A DNA stretch of 64,000 nucleotides from the NCBI GenBank assembly GCA_963730325.1, contig CAVSRC010000004.1, positions 172,052 through 236,051 on the forward strand, read 5' to 3'. Position 1 is the stretch's first letter. The number at the start of each line of letters is the position of its first letter. This DNA is from CAVSRC01 sp963730325. GTDB lineage: Bacteria > Pseudomonadota > Alphaproteobacteria > Rhizobiales > Kaistiaceae. Shown one piece after another: positions 28,694-37,161 of this stretch. The notes beneath the pieces are model-generated. The model made no database searches and was not told where the DNA came from. It saw only the letters and a program-made list of their open reading frames with translations. Position numbers and translations under genes: made by a program.

Positions 28694-30001
28694 TCAGGGG
28701 TTGTTCGAGTCGCTGGTTGCAACGGCGGCGACCAGGTCCTGGCCGAGATAGCCGCCGGCCTCGCGGACGCCGGGAAGAACGAAGAAATAGCCGCCCCCGA
28801 TCGGCTTGATGTATTCCTCGAGCGGCTCGCCGTTGAGGCGCTTCTGCACCGTGATGAAGCCCTTCTCGAGGTCCGCCTGGTAGGCGATGAACAAGAGCCC
28901 CTGATCGATCTGGCCGGACTTGGCGACGCCGTTCGAATAGTTGAACGGCCGGCGCAGGATCAGGTTTGCCTCGGTCGTGGGCTTGCGCGGATTGGCGAGC
29001 CGGATATGGGCGTCGAGCGGCGTCGCCTTGCCGACCGGGTCGGCGGCATAATGCGGCACGTCGTGCTCGCGCGTGCCGTCGAGCGGCGCGCCGCTCGCCT
29101 TCTTGCGCCCGATGATGTGCTGCTGCTCCTGCAGCGGCGTGCGGTCCCAGCGCTCGACGAAATTGCGGATGATGCGCACCGCCTGATAGCTGCCGCCGAC
29201 CGCCCAGTCCGGCTCGTCGTGGTCCCTGCGGACCCAGACGATCTTGTCCATCAGCGCCGCGTCGGTGGAATCGGGATTGGCGGTGCCGTCGCGGAAGCCG
29301 AGGAAGTTGCGCGCGCTCTGCCGTGTGCCGTCAGGATTGGGCGGTACCGTCGGCACGCTGCCCTCCTGCCGCCAGCGCAGCACGAGGAACTCCGACAGGT
29401 TCTTCGCGATGTCACGCAGCGCATGGATGTTGGTGTCCTGCGTGTTGGCGCAGAACTGGAGCGCGATATCGCCGTGGCAGAGCGCCGGATCGAGCGCGTC
29501 GTTGGGGAACTGCGCCATGCGCTGAAGCTGGCGCGGCGCGTGCGGCGCAAGCCACGGCCGCCCCTCGAACAGCGAGGCGCCGAGCGACACGGTGATGGTC
29601 AGGTCGTCGGGCGCCACCACCGGTCCGAGGATGCCGGAATCGGAGGGCGGCAGCTTGGCATCGAGCACCGGCGGCTGGCCGCCCTGGGTGAGGAAAACGA
29701 TGCGCTCGGTCAACCGCCTGAGTAGCGCCTCGAGGTCGGCGGGCTCGCGCACCACCGCATCGAACGCAGCCACCATGCCGTTCGCCGGCCGCGGGGTGAG
29801 GACGCCGGCCTGGTGGGCGCCATAGAAGGGCTGGCGCTCGCTCGCCTCGACGAAAGGAGAGGGCGCATCGGCGACCAGCGCGCCGTCGCTGGCATGGGTC
29901 GTTGCCGCACGGGCCGGTGAGAAGCCGCCGGCCAGCGTCCCGCCGGCGGCGGCACCCATGCCGAGCAGCAACTTGCGGCGATTGGTGGTGAATTCGGACA
30001 T
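28694..30001 (-). CDS. efeB: Dyp-type heme peroxidase / deferrochelatase EfeB
   Basis: 435 residues from ATG 30001, chosen for GGGAAGA 6 bp upstream; an earlier in-frame ATG at 30028 lies close to the preceding stop. Tat signal with RRKLLLGMGAAAGGTLAGG. Dyp-family GxxDG motif in NFLGFRDGTANP, and a His in DAHIRLANPR at the heme-ligand position. EfeB is the periplasmic peroxidase of the EfeUOB ferrous-iron system, thought to oxidise Fe(II) or release iron from heme. Lies between efeO (32 bp upstream) and the efeM-type gene. Confidence 0.93.
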   Translation of the reverse strand: MSEFTTNRRKLLLGMGAAAGGTLAGGFSPARAATTHASDGALVADAPSPFVEASERQPFYGAHQAGVLTPRPANGMVAAFDAVVREPADLEALLRRLTERIVFLTQGGQPPVLDAKLPPSDSGILGPVVAPDDLTITVSLGASLFEGRPWLAPHAPRQLQRMAQFPNDALDPALCHGDIALQFCANTQDTNIHALRDIAKNLSEFLVLRWRQEGSVPTVPPNPDGTRQSARNFLGFRDGTANPDSTDAALMDKIVWVRRDHDEPDWAVGGSYQAVRIIRNFVERWDRTPLQEQQHIIGRKKASGAPLDGTREHDVPHYAADPVGKATPLDAHIRLANPRKPTTEANLILRRPFNYSNGVAKSGQIDQGLLFIAYQADLEKGFITVQKRLNGEPLEEYIKPIGGGYFFVLPGVREAGGYLGQDLVAAVATSDSNNP

Positions 30002-30033
30002 GGCGGTCTTCCCGGATCTGTCGCCCATGGGTT

Positions 30034-31218
30034 TCAGCCGATCCCGATGGCGCCGTTGACGGCGTCGAGGGCTTCGGCCAGTGCCTTGAAGGAGTCGGCC
30101 AACGCCTTGCGTTGACTCGACGAAACCGTGTCGTAGGCCGGCCAGTTGTCGCCTTTTCTGAGTGCGGCCAGCGCGTCCGTCGTGGCGGCGAGCCTGGCAT
30201 CGACCGTGGCCATCGCCTTGGGCGCCGTAACCTCCACGATCGGCCGCAACAGCCTCACGAGCTTGGTGATGCCTTGCAGGTTGGCGTCGATGTCGGCGAG
30301 ATCGGTGCCGGCATAGCGGTCCTCGCCGTTGACGATCCGCCCCTCTGCCAGTTGCCCGGCCAGCCGTGCCGCGCTGTCGGCAAGGTCCGGCGGCGTCAGC
30401 TTCAGCGTGCCGAGGCGCTCCTTCAGCACCATCAGGTCCTCGACCAGCCTGTCGGTCATCGCCGGCAGCGCGCTGGCGTCACCGGCGCCGAACAGCACGT
30501 ATTCGATGCGGTGATAGCCGGTGAAGGCCGGATCGGCCTCGCGCTCGGCCAGATAGTCCGCCACCGGGTTGATGGCGTCGGTGAGGTCGGCGAAGCGGTA
30601 GGCGGTGGGCTCGATACGCTTGTAGGGCAGGCGGGCCGCGGCGTAGAGGTCGCGCGCCTTGGTCAGATCGCCGGCATCGATTGCCGTGGCAAGCGCCTCG
30701 GCCGCGCGCACCATCGCGCCGCTCTCGAGGATCAGATAGACCTTGTATTCCGACAGCGCGCCGATGAAGGCGCGGGTGTTGGGCGTCGTGCCGGTTCCCT
30801 CGGCGGCGCCGTCGGGCGTCACATGCAGGATCCCGTGCGGATTGGACAGCAGCCCGCAGGTGATGGCGTAGTCGCCCGGCCGCAGGCGCGCCGCGACGGT
30901 CTGCCTGAGGCCCGGCGCGATGTTCTCGCGCTCGGCCACCACCATCACCCCATCGAGGATTTCCCATTCCACCGACCGGTCGGAGCGGTTGAGAATCTCG
31001 AAGCTGCGCTTGCCCGCCGGCACGGTCAGTTCGTTCGGCTCGCAGGCCGTCGCCGTCACGACGATCTGGATTGCGCCGGAATCGTTCGCGGCGCCGCGCA
31101 TTTGGCTGGCGGCGTAGAAGGCGACGCCACCGGCGATCGCCAGGGCGGCTGCCGCCGGCACCGCGAGAACGAGGGTGCGCGGCGCGCCGCCGGTCGTCGC
31201 CGCGTCAGGAGCCGGCAT
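30034..31218 (-). CDS. efeO: EfeO: cupredoxin plus M75 domain iron-uptake component
   Basis: 394 residues from ATG 31218, overlapping the end of efeU by 14 bp. An N-terminal membrane segment (about 14-34, TLVLAVPAAAALAIAGGVAF) exports or anchors it. A cupredoxin domain follows (about 45-135) with Cys in TACEPNEL and CGLLSNPHG, then the M75 domain (about 145-394) with the metal HxxE in YHRIEYVLF. In characterised systems the cupredoxin oxidises or binds iron/copper and M75 passes Fe to EfeU. The longer form next to an EfeM paralogue makes two M75 proteins in one operon. Confidence 0.92.
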   Translation of the reverse strand: MPAPDAATTGGAPRTLVLAVPAAAALAIAGGVAFYAASQMRGAANDSGAIQIVVTATACEPNELTVPAGKRSFEILNRSDRSVEWEILDGVMVVAERENIAPGLRQTVAARLRPGDYAITCGLLSNPHGILHVTPDGAAEGTGTTPNTRAFIGALSEYKVYLILESGAMVRAAEALATAIDAGDLTKARDLYAAARLPYKRIEPTAYRFADLTDAINPVADYLAEREADPAFTGYHRIEYVLFGAGDASALPAMTDRLVEDLMVLKERLGTLKLTPPDLADSAARLAGQLAEGRIVNGEDRYAGTDLADIDANLQGITKLVRLLRPIVEVTAPKAMATVDARLAATTDALAALRKGDNWPAYDTVSSSQRKALADSFKALAEALDAVNGAIGIG

Positions 31219-32065
31219 TCGCGTCTCCGCGGAGGTCAGCGGCCTGCAGGTGAGGTCGGGGAGCCGGCGCGGGGCGCAGGAAGAAGAAGAAGGTGACGGC
31301 CAGGAAGACGACATAGACGATCGCTTCACCGACCGTCGGCGCCTCCTGATAGTTGAAGATGCCGCCGAGGATAACGCCGATGAGGCTCGATTCGGGCAGG
31401 ACGGCGCTGAGATCGTAGGCGTGCGCCTGCAAGGCGTTCCACAGCCCGGCCTCGTGCAGATTGCCGAGGACGCCGGCCGCCAGCCCGGCGGCGACAAACA
31501 GGATGAACACACCGGTCCAGCGGAAGAAGAGGCGGAGATTCAGCCGCGCGCCGCCGACATAGATGGCGTAGCCGCCAGCGGCCGCGACAAGAATGCCGGC
31601 AAGGGCGGCAAACGGTGCCGCCGGGCCGGAACTCTGCTGGAAGATCGCCAGCAGGAAGAAGACCAATTCCAGTCCTTCGCGCGCCACCGCGAAGAAGACC
31701 ATGCCGATCAGGGCCCAGCTCTGACCCGAGGCCGATGACAGCGCGGCGTCGATGGAGCTGTGCAGCTCGGATTTGATCGAGCGCGCGGCGCGCCGCATCC
31801 AGAAGACCATCCACACCAGCACCACGACGGCGACGGCCCTGACCGCCGCCTCGAACAGCTCCTGGGCCTTCTGCGGGAAGGCGGCGCTGGCCAGTTGCAG
31901 GCCGGCGCCGACGAACAGCGACAGGGCAATGGCGAGGAACACGCCGACCCAGACCGCCGGCAGCCAGGCGGAGCGTCCCGTCTGCGTCAGGTAGGTCGCC
32001 ACGATCCCCGTGATGAGGGCGGCTTCCAGCCCCTCGCGCAACATGATCAGAAAAGCAGGGAACAC
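31205..32065 (-). CDS. efeU: EfeU/FTR1-family iron permease
   Basis: 286 residues, seven-helix FTR1-type permease of the inner membrane. Two REGLE iron-transport motifs are visible, REGLEAAL (about residue 10) and REGLELVFF (about residue 129). GTG 32065 is the start, with GAAGGAAAC 9 bp upstream. It is first in the operon efeU-efeO-efeB-efeM. The permease moves iron delivered by EfeO; related systems are iron-repressed and function best at acidic pH. No frameshift, unlike efeU of laboratory E. coli K-12. Confidence 0.94.
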   Translation of the reverse strand: MFPAFLIMLREGLEAALITGIVATYLTQTGRSAWLPAVWVGVFLAIALSLFVGAGLQLASAAFPQKAQELFEAAVRAVAVVVLVWMVFWMRRAARSIKSELHSSIDAALSSASGQSWALIGMVFFAVAREGLELVFFLLAIFQQSSGPAAPFAALAGILVAAAGGYAIYVGGARLNLRLFFRWTGVFILFVAAGLAAGVLGNLHEAGLWNALQAHAYDLSAVLPESSLIGVILGGIFNYQEAPTVGEAIVYVVFLAVTFFFFLRPAPAPRPHLQAADLRGDANAGS

Positions 32066-32313
32066 CGTTTGGGTTTCCTTCTCGGCAACGGTGCGGAGAG
32101 GCCGGCGCTGATGCAGGCGACGGCTTGGCGCACGAGGCAGTCGTTAAGGCAACCCGCGAAACATGCTGACGCGAAGACCGATACAGACTTCTCCGCAGGC
32201 GCTGACCGAGGCTTTCACAACCGACGCCGGTTCAAGGCCGACGCGTCGCGTACCCACGGACAGGGCGCCTTCTATAAATGGAGGAAATCCAGAAAGCAAA
32301 TAGTTATCAATAG

Positions 32314-32330
32314 TTTATATGTATTCTAAA
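32314..32330 (-). promoter_or_regulatory. Possible Irr-type (ICE) site upstream of the efe operon
   Basis: The 17-bp TTTATATGTATTCTAAA keeps TTTA and TTCTAAA of the rhizobial iron control element (consensus about TTTAGAA-N3-TTCTAAA) but lacks the inner left half. It sits in the only AT-rich tract of this intergenic region, about 250 bp before efeU, consistent with a distal promoter and iron control. Identification is by eye. Confidence 0.4.
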
Positions 32331-32387
32331 GAAAAAGTAGGCGGCCCAAGCTGATCTTCGCGGGGCTTGGCAGAGCTTCACCGCGAG

Positions 32388-32470
32388 TCATCTCCCCCCT
32401 TGCGGGGGAGAAAGCGAAGCCCGGTTTCGCGTCAGCGAAATCGTTGGCGGAGCTAAGAGGGGGGTGAAGG
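32388..32470. repeat. Intergenic repeat with CCCCCTTGCGGGGG core
   Basis: TCATCTCCCCCCTTGCGGGGGAG, then a GCGAAGCCCGG...CGCGTCAGCGAAATC stretch, ending GAGGGGGGTGAAGG. This is a familiar dispersed repeat type in Hyphomicrobiales intergenic regions; only one copy is in this window. The core forms a strong hairpin. Confidence 0.6.
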
Positions 32471-32528
32471 CACGGCTTCAGCGGTACCCAACGGTGGCAT
32501 TGCGAACAGCGCCGCGCCTTTTCTACGC

Positions 32529-32618
32529 CCTCATCCTGAGGTGCCCGCCGCAGGCGGGCCTCGAAGGATGGGCGGCCTCGTGGTTCGAGGCTCGCTCCGC
32601 TCGCGCCTCACCATGAGG
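32529..32618. repeat. Dispersed palindromic intergenic repeat, copy B
   Basis: Same outer frame as the copy at 7751-7837 (CCTCATCCTGAGG ... CGAAGGATGGG ... GGTTCGAGGC ... CTCACCATGAGG), but the first stem is GCCCGCC-gca-GGCGGGC instead of GGCTGCC-gaa-GGCAGCC. Base changes on one side of the stem are matched on the other. It starts 9 bp beyond the mutB stop codon (minus strand). Confidence 0.8.
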
Positions 32619-32626
32619 CCGGGCAG

Positions 32627-34795
32627 TCACACAGCCAGATTGGCGCGGTCGGCTTCCTCGTAGCCGAGGCGGCGATTGAGGTCGCGGATCAGCCGCTCGG
32701 CCGCATCCGAGATTACCGTGCCGGGGGTGAAGATGGCGCTGACCCCGGCATCGTAGAGGGCGCTGTGGTCATGTTCCGGCACGATGCCGCCGACCACGAC
32801 CATGATGTCCGGCCGGCCCTGAGCCTCCAGCGCGCGCTTCAGCGCCGGCACCAGCGTCAGGTGGCCGGCAGCCAGCGAAGAAACGCCGACGATATGCACA
32901 TCGGCGGCGATGGCGCGTTCGGCCGCCTCTTCCGGCGTCTGGAAGAGGGGACCGATATCGACGGCGAAGCCGAGGTCGGCAAAGGCCGAGGCGATCACCT
33001 TCTGTCCGCGGTCGTGGCCGTCCTGGCCGACCTTGGCGACCAGAATGCGCGGCGGTCGCCCGTCGTTCCCATGGAAGGTGCGGATCAGGCCGCCGATCCG
33101 CTCCATGGTCGCCTTGTCCATGTCGCGCCCATAGGTGCCGCTGATCGCATGCGCTTCGGTCTCGTAGCGGCCGAAGGCGCGCTCCAGCGCCAGGCTGATC
33201 TCGCCGACCGTGGCCTTGGCGCGGGCGGCGTCGATGGAAAGCGCCAGCAGGTTGCCGGCGCCCGTCCGCGCCGCGTCGGTGAGCGCGGCGAGCGCGTCCT
33301 GCGTGGCGGCGCCGTCGCGCTCGGCCTTGAGCCGCTTCAGCTTGGCGAGCTGCGCCGCCAGCACCGCCGAATTGTCGACCTTGAGCACTTCGATCGGCGT
33401 CTCGTCCTTCGCGCGATAGCGGTTCACGCCGACCACCGTCTGCAGGCCGGAATCGAGCCGCGCCTGGGTGCGGGTCGCCGCTTCCTCGATGCGTGTCTGC
33501 GGCACGCCGGCCTCGATGGCCTTGGCCATGCCGCCGAGCGCGTCGGTCTCGGCGATATGAGTGAGCGCCTTCTGCGCCAGTTCGTGGGTCAGCCGCTCGA
33601 CGTGATAGGAACCGCCCCACGGGTCGATGATCCGCGTCGTTCCGGATTCCTTTTGCAGGTAGAGCTGGGTGTTGCGGGCAATCCGCGCCGAGAAGTCGGT
33701 GGGCAGCGCCAGCGCCTCGTCGAGCGCATTGGTGTGCAGCGACTGGGTGTGCCCCTGCGTCGCCGCCATCGCCTCGACGAGCGTGCGCACGATGTTGTTG
33801 AACGGGTCCTGCGCGGCAAGCGACCAGCCCGATGTCTGGCAGTGGGCGCGCAGCATCAGCGACTTGTCGTTCTTCGGCGCGAAGCGTTCCTTCATCAGCT
33901 TCGCCCACAACAGGCGCGCCGCCCTCAGCTTCGCCACCTCCATGAAGAAGTTCATGCCGATGTCGAAGAAGAAGGAGATGCGCGGCGCGAAGGCATCCAC
34001 CGACAGCCCGGCATCGCAGGCGGCGCGCACATATTCCAGCCCGTCGGCAAGCGTATAGCCGAGCTCCAGGTCGGCCGTCGCCCCGGCCTCCTGCATGTGA
34101 TAGCCCGAGACCGAGATCGGGTTGAATTTCGGCATGTTCGCCGAGGTATGCGCGATGATGTCGGAGACGATGCGCATCGAGGCGGCCGGCGGATAGATGT
34201 AGGTGTTGCGGACCATGAACTCCTTGAGGATGTCGTTCTGGATGGTCCCCGATAGCGCCGCCTGCGGCACGCCCTGTTCCTCGGCCGCAACCACATAGAG
34301 CGCCAGAACCGGGAGCACGGCGCCGTTCATGGTCATCGACACGCTGATCTCGCCGAGCGGGATGCCGTCGAACAGCGTGCGCATGTCGTAGATGGAATCG
34401 ATCGCCACCCCCGCCATGCCGACGTCGCCGGCAATGCGCGCATTGTCGGAATCGTAGCCGCGATGCGTCGGCAGGTCGAAGGCGACCGACAGGCCCTTTT
34501 GCCCGCCGGCGAGGTTGCGCCGATAGAAGGCGTTGGAATCTTCCGCCGTCGAGAAGCCGGCATATTGGCGGATCGTCCACGGCCGCTCGACATACATGGT
34601 CGGGTAGGGGCCACGCAGAAACGGCGGCAGGCCCGGCCAGGTATCGAGGAAATCGATGGCGGCGAGGTCGGCCTCCCGCGCCACCGGCGCAATGGCGATG
34701 CCCTCCGGCGTCTGCCAGTCGGCCTCGGGCGCAGGGGACGCGCCTGCGCCGGGCCGCTGCCATGCCAGCCTGGTGTAGTCGGGCAGCCGGGTCAC
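32627..34795 (-). CDS. mutB: Methylmalonyl-CoA mutase, large (catalytic) subunit
   Basis: 722 residues from GTG 34795; the frame is open further upstream but that part is antisense-like noise over mutA. N-terminal TIM barrel (about 1-560) with PYPTMYVERPWTIRQYAGF and the substrate region THRGYDSDNARI; C-terminal cobalamin-binding Rossmann domain (about 590-722) with the DxHxxG motif in KVGQDGHDRGQKVIAS. Interconverts methylmalonyl-CoA and succinyl-CoA using adenosylcobalamin, feeding propionyl-CoA carbon into the TCA cycle. The GTG start overlaps the mutA stop (GTGA), so the subunits are coupled. No cobalamin riboswitch seen upstream. Confidence 0.95.
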   Translation of the reverse strand: MTRLPDYTRLAWQRPGAGASPAPEADWQTPEGIAIAPVAREADLAAIDFLDTWPGLPPFLRGPYPTMYVERPWTIRQYAGFSTAEDSNAFYRRNLAGGQKGLSVAFDLPTHRGYDSDNARIAGDVGMAGVAIDSIYDMRTLFDGIPLGEISVSMTMNGAVLPVLALYVVAAEEQGVPQAALSGTIQNDILKEFMVRNTYIYPPAASMRIVSDIIAHTSANMPKFNPISVSGYHMQEAGATADLELGYTLADGLEYVRAACDAGLSVDAFAPRISFFFDIGMNFFMEVAKLRAARLLWAKLMKERFAPKNDKSLMLRAHCQTSGWSLAAQDPFNNIVRTLVEAMAATQGHTQSLHTNALDEALALPTDFSARIARNTQLYLQKESGTTRIIDPWGGSYHVERLTHELAQKALTHIAETDALGGMAKAIEAGVPQTRIEEAATRTQARLDSGLQTVVGVNRYRAKDETPIEVLKVDNSAVLAAQLAKLKRLKAERDGAATQDALAALTDAARTGAGNLLALSIDAARAKATVGEISLALERAFGRYETEAHAISGTYGRDMDKATMERIGGLIRTFHGNDGRPPRILVAKVGQDGHDRGQKVIASAFADLGFAVDIGPLFQTPEEAAERAIAADVHIVGVSSLAAGHLTLVPALKRALEAQGRPDIMVVVGGIVPEHDHSALYDAGVSAIFTPGTVISDAAERLIRDLNRRLGYEEADRANLAV

Positions 34796-36159
34796 GGCGC
34801 CGCCTCCGCTTCTTCCGCCAGCCGGGCGAAGACGAGTGCCCCGTCCGCGGTCGCCGCCGGCCCGCCACCGGCGGAGAGAGGCGCGTCGGCGTCGGCGACG
34901 AAGGCGTTGACGCCGATCATCTCGACCGCGCCGGAGGCAATGCGTGCAAGGCGCGCCGCGCGCGTGGCGGCGATCTCCCGCTGCACGGTGCCGCTGGCAA
35001 GCGATGTCAGAATGCCGCCTTCCGCCTCGATCGCCTGGAACCTCGCCCAGGCCTTTTCCGCCAGCGCATCGGTCAGCGCCTCCACCGCACCCGAACCGGC
35101 GGCGGGGTCGGCGAAACGGGCAAGCTCGGATTCCTCGGCGATGACGAGTTGCGTGTTCAGCGCCAGCCGCCGGCCCGCCGCGCTGCCCTGGCCGCCGAGG
35201 GCATCGAAGGGCAGCACTGTCATCGAATCGGCGCCACCAATGGCAGCGGCAAAGGCCGCCCCGGTCGCACGCAGGACATTCATGCGCGGCTCGCGCCGGC
35301 TCATGGTGCGCCATGCCGTCTCGGCATGAATGGGGAGCGTGGCGGCGATGTCCGCCGCCTCCAGCGCGCGCGCCAGCAGCAGGCGCATCGCGCGGAACTT
35401 GGCGATGGTGAGGAACTGGTCGGTGTCGGCGGCAAGCGCCACGCCGATGCGCGCCGCCGCGTCGGCGGGCGCCATGCCCGCGGCGTCGAGCAGGCGCAGA
35501 TGCTGGATGACCGTCGCCAGCACCACGGCCAGTTCCTGCGCCTCCGATGCACCGGCCGCATGCCAGATGCGGCCATCGGCCAGCGCCAGCGTGCCCTTGA
35601 TGGAATCGGCGAGGCCGGCCAGCGTCGCGGCCATCGCCGGCACGTCGCCGGGCCATGCGGCCGCCACCGCGGCAACCGGGTCGAAGGCGAGGCTGCATTC
35701 CGCCGCGATGCCGGCAAATGCCGGGGCGATGTCCGGTGTGCGCGGTCCCGCGTCGATGCTCAATAACGTGCCGTCCGCCGGCAGCATGGTCTCGAGCCCG
35801 GCGGCAATGGCTGCCGCCGCCTCTGCCGGCATGGGGCTGCCCAGCGGATGAACTGTCTCGGCGAAAACCAGCGCGACGCCATTGGCGCCGCCGGCAAGAG
35901 CGTCGCCGCACAGCGCCAGCGCCTCACGCGCCTCTGCTGCGTCGATCCGCTGCACGATCCGCCAGGTCCGGCCGGGCGTCCGCGCGATCACCGGCTCCAC
36001 TCCGGCGACGCGCCGGTAGATCGGGCCGATGGCGATCCCCTCGTCGCTCAATGCGACGGGACCGATGTCGCCCCCCTTGTTGGAGCGCGAAACGGCCGTG
36101 CGCCAATCGGCCTCGGTGACGGTGGCGAAGCCGCCGGCGAGGGGCACGGGAGCCGTCAT
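34792..36159 (-). CDS. mutA: Methylmalonyl-CoA mutase, small subunit (short form)
   Basis: 455 residues from ATG 36159. It aligns by eye with the mutase barrel (ADWRTAVSRSNKGGDIGP, DSIKGTLALADGRIWHAAGA, AFAAAIGGADSMTVLPFDALGG, NTQLVIAEESELARFADPAAGS) but lacks catalytic residues and ends before the C-terminal cobalamin-like domain, making it shorter than the approximately 600-residue small subunits of many bacteria. It forms the heterodimer partner of the catalytic subunit encoded immediately downstream with a 4-bp overlap. An 8-bp inverted repeat lies 64-86 bp upstream of its start. Confidence 0.9.
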   Translation of the reverse strand: MTAPVPLAGGFATVTEADWRTAVSRSNKGGDIGPVALSDEGIAIGPIYRRVAGVEPVIARTPGRTWRIVQRIDAAEAREALALCGDALAGGANGVALVFAETVHPLGSPMPAEAAAAIAAGLETMLPADGTLLSIDAGPRTPDIAPAFAGIAAECSLAFDPVAAVAAAWPGDVPAMAATLAGLADSIKGTLALADGRIWHAAGASEAQELAVVLATVIQHLRLLDAAGMAPADAAARIGVALAADTDQFLTIAKFRAMRLLLARALEAADIAATLPIHAETAWRTMSRREPRMNVLRATGAAFAAAIGGADSMTVLPFDALGGQGSAAGRRLALNTQLVIAEESELARFADPAAGSGAVEALTDALAEKAWARFQAIEAEGGILTSLASGTVQREIAATRAARLARIASGAVEMIGVNAFVADADAPLSAGGGPAATADGALVFARLAEEAEAAP

Positions 36160-36222
36160 GAACGCGTTCGCAGAACCCACGCCGCCTCCGCGGAAAACGC
36201 AAAAACCCGTTGCCTTATACGC

Positions 36223-36245
36223 GTTTGCCGCAGGCGCCGGCAAAC
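36223..36245. promoter_or_regulatory. Inverted repeat in the mutA/luxR divergent promoter region
   Basis: GTTTGCCG-7 bp-CGGCAAAC, perfect 8-bp arms, 64-86 bp upstream of mutA in the 279-bp region shared with the divergent LuxR-type gene. The TTTGC/GCAAA halves resemble, loosely, the TTTGCAA elements bound by propionyl-CoA-pathway regulators (PccR/ScfR type) in alphaproteobacteria. Another TTGCAAAC lies near 36395. Confidence 0.4.
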
Positions 36246-36438
36246 CACTTCAGTTGGAGCGAATTCTGCGCAGATTGCCAGTGGGTTGCGGGCATTTGCG
36301 CTTGTAACACCTAAATGACCAATCGTATGATGCTCGCGACGGGAAGCGGAAGCAGTCCGTGCGCGACCGCTGTCACTTTCCACAATTGAACCTGTTGCAA
36401 ACCTGCCGCTAGCTGGCGTGGGCGGGGATGATTTAGAA

Positions 36439-37146
36439 ATGACAAGCGAGAGCTGCCTGATCGCGCAAGGCGAAGGCCTTGCTGCCAAGGCGTCTGGTGT
36501 GCAGGTTCTGGACGCGCTTCAGGCCGCGTTCATGAGCTTTGGCGCGAGCCATATCCTTGTCTCCGGCATGCCGCTTCCCGGCCGCCCGATCGACCCGCTG
36601 CTTCTGCGCCTGGACTGGGGCGACCTGCATGGCGATCGCCGCACGGCGATCACCGCCAGCGATCCCGTCCTGCAGCGCGCCTTCGGCGCGCGCCGCGCCT
36701 CGCTATGGGTGGAGGGACGCGACGACGCGCTGGGTGAGGAGTTGGCGCTTCTTGCCCATCTCGGCGAGCCCGGCCGGCGCATGCTGGTGCTGGTGCCCAT
36801 CTGCGCCTTCCTGCCCTATCAGGGCGTGGTGGTGGGCGGCGGTCCTGACCTCGACCTGTCCCCCACGGCGGTCATGGCCGTGGAACATCTGTGCGTCGCC
36901 GCCTTCCGGCGCCTGTTCGCGCTTCGCCATTTGCGGCCCGAGCGGCCGGGCGAGCTTTCGGGGCGCGAACGCAAGGTCGTCGAGCTGTCGGCGACCGGCA
37001 AGACGGCCGGCGAGATCGCCGCGATCCTCGCCATCTCGCAGCGCACCGTCCACGCTCACCTGCAGAACGCCAGCGAAAAGATGCGCGCCCTCAACAAGAC
37101 GCACACGGTCGTCGAAGCGTTGCGCTACGGCCAGATTTCGATGTGA
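36439..37146 (+). CDS. LuxR-family transcriptional regulator
   Basis: 235 residues from ATG 36439 (GGCGGGGA 9 bp upstream). N-terminal region (about 15-155) has the length and character of an autoinducer-binding-type or GAF-like sensor (LDALQAAFMSFGASHILVSG...), but typical acyl-homoserine-lactone-binding Trp/Tyr/Asp residues are not clearly recognisable. C-terminal LuxR HTH (about 170-232): LSGRERKVVELSATGKTAGEIAAILAISQRTVHAHLQNASEKM. No luxI-type synthase is nearby, so it would be an orphan. Divergent from mutAB; whether it regulates them is unknown. Confidence 0.85.
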   Translation: MTSESCLIAQGEGLAAKASGVQVLDALQAAFMSFGASHILVSGMPLPGRPIDPLLLRLDWGDLHGDRRTAITASDPVLQRAFGARRASLWVEGRDDALGEELALLAHLGEPGRRMLVLVPICAFLPYQGVVVGGGPDLDLSPTAVMAVEHLCVAAFRRLFALRHLRPERPGELSGRERKVVELSATGKTAGEIAAILAISQRTVHAHLQNASEKMRALNKTHTVVEALRYGQISM

Positions 37147-37161
37147 GGATCGTCGGCGCCG

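Larger units (their letters stand above)
32066..32626. other. 560-bp non-coding region upstream of efeU and downstream of mutB
   Basis: From efeU outward on the plus-strand map: a GC-rich stretch of about 200 bp, an AT-rich island at about 32275-32340 with a possible iron-regulator site, a Hyphomicrobiales-type repeat at 32388-32470, and copy B of the palindromic repeat at 32529-32618. No credible gene is present. Confidence 0.7.

Noticed and set aside
32627..35911. Extension of mutB over mutA (total about 1,094 codons).
   Set aside because: The N-terminal part translates to Arg-rich noise; GTG 34795 overlapping the mutA stop matches the family N-terminus.
36160..36438. Cobalamin riboswitch upstream of methylmalonyl-CoA mutase.
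   Set aside because: No B12-box (GCCACTG) in the correct place; the element uses cobalamin as cofactor but shows no B12-sensing leader.
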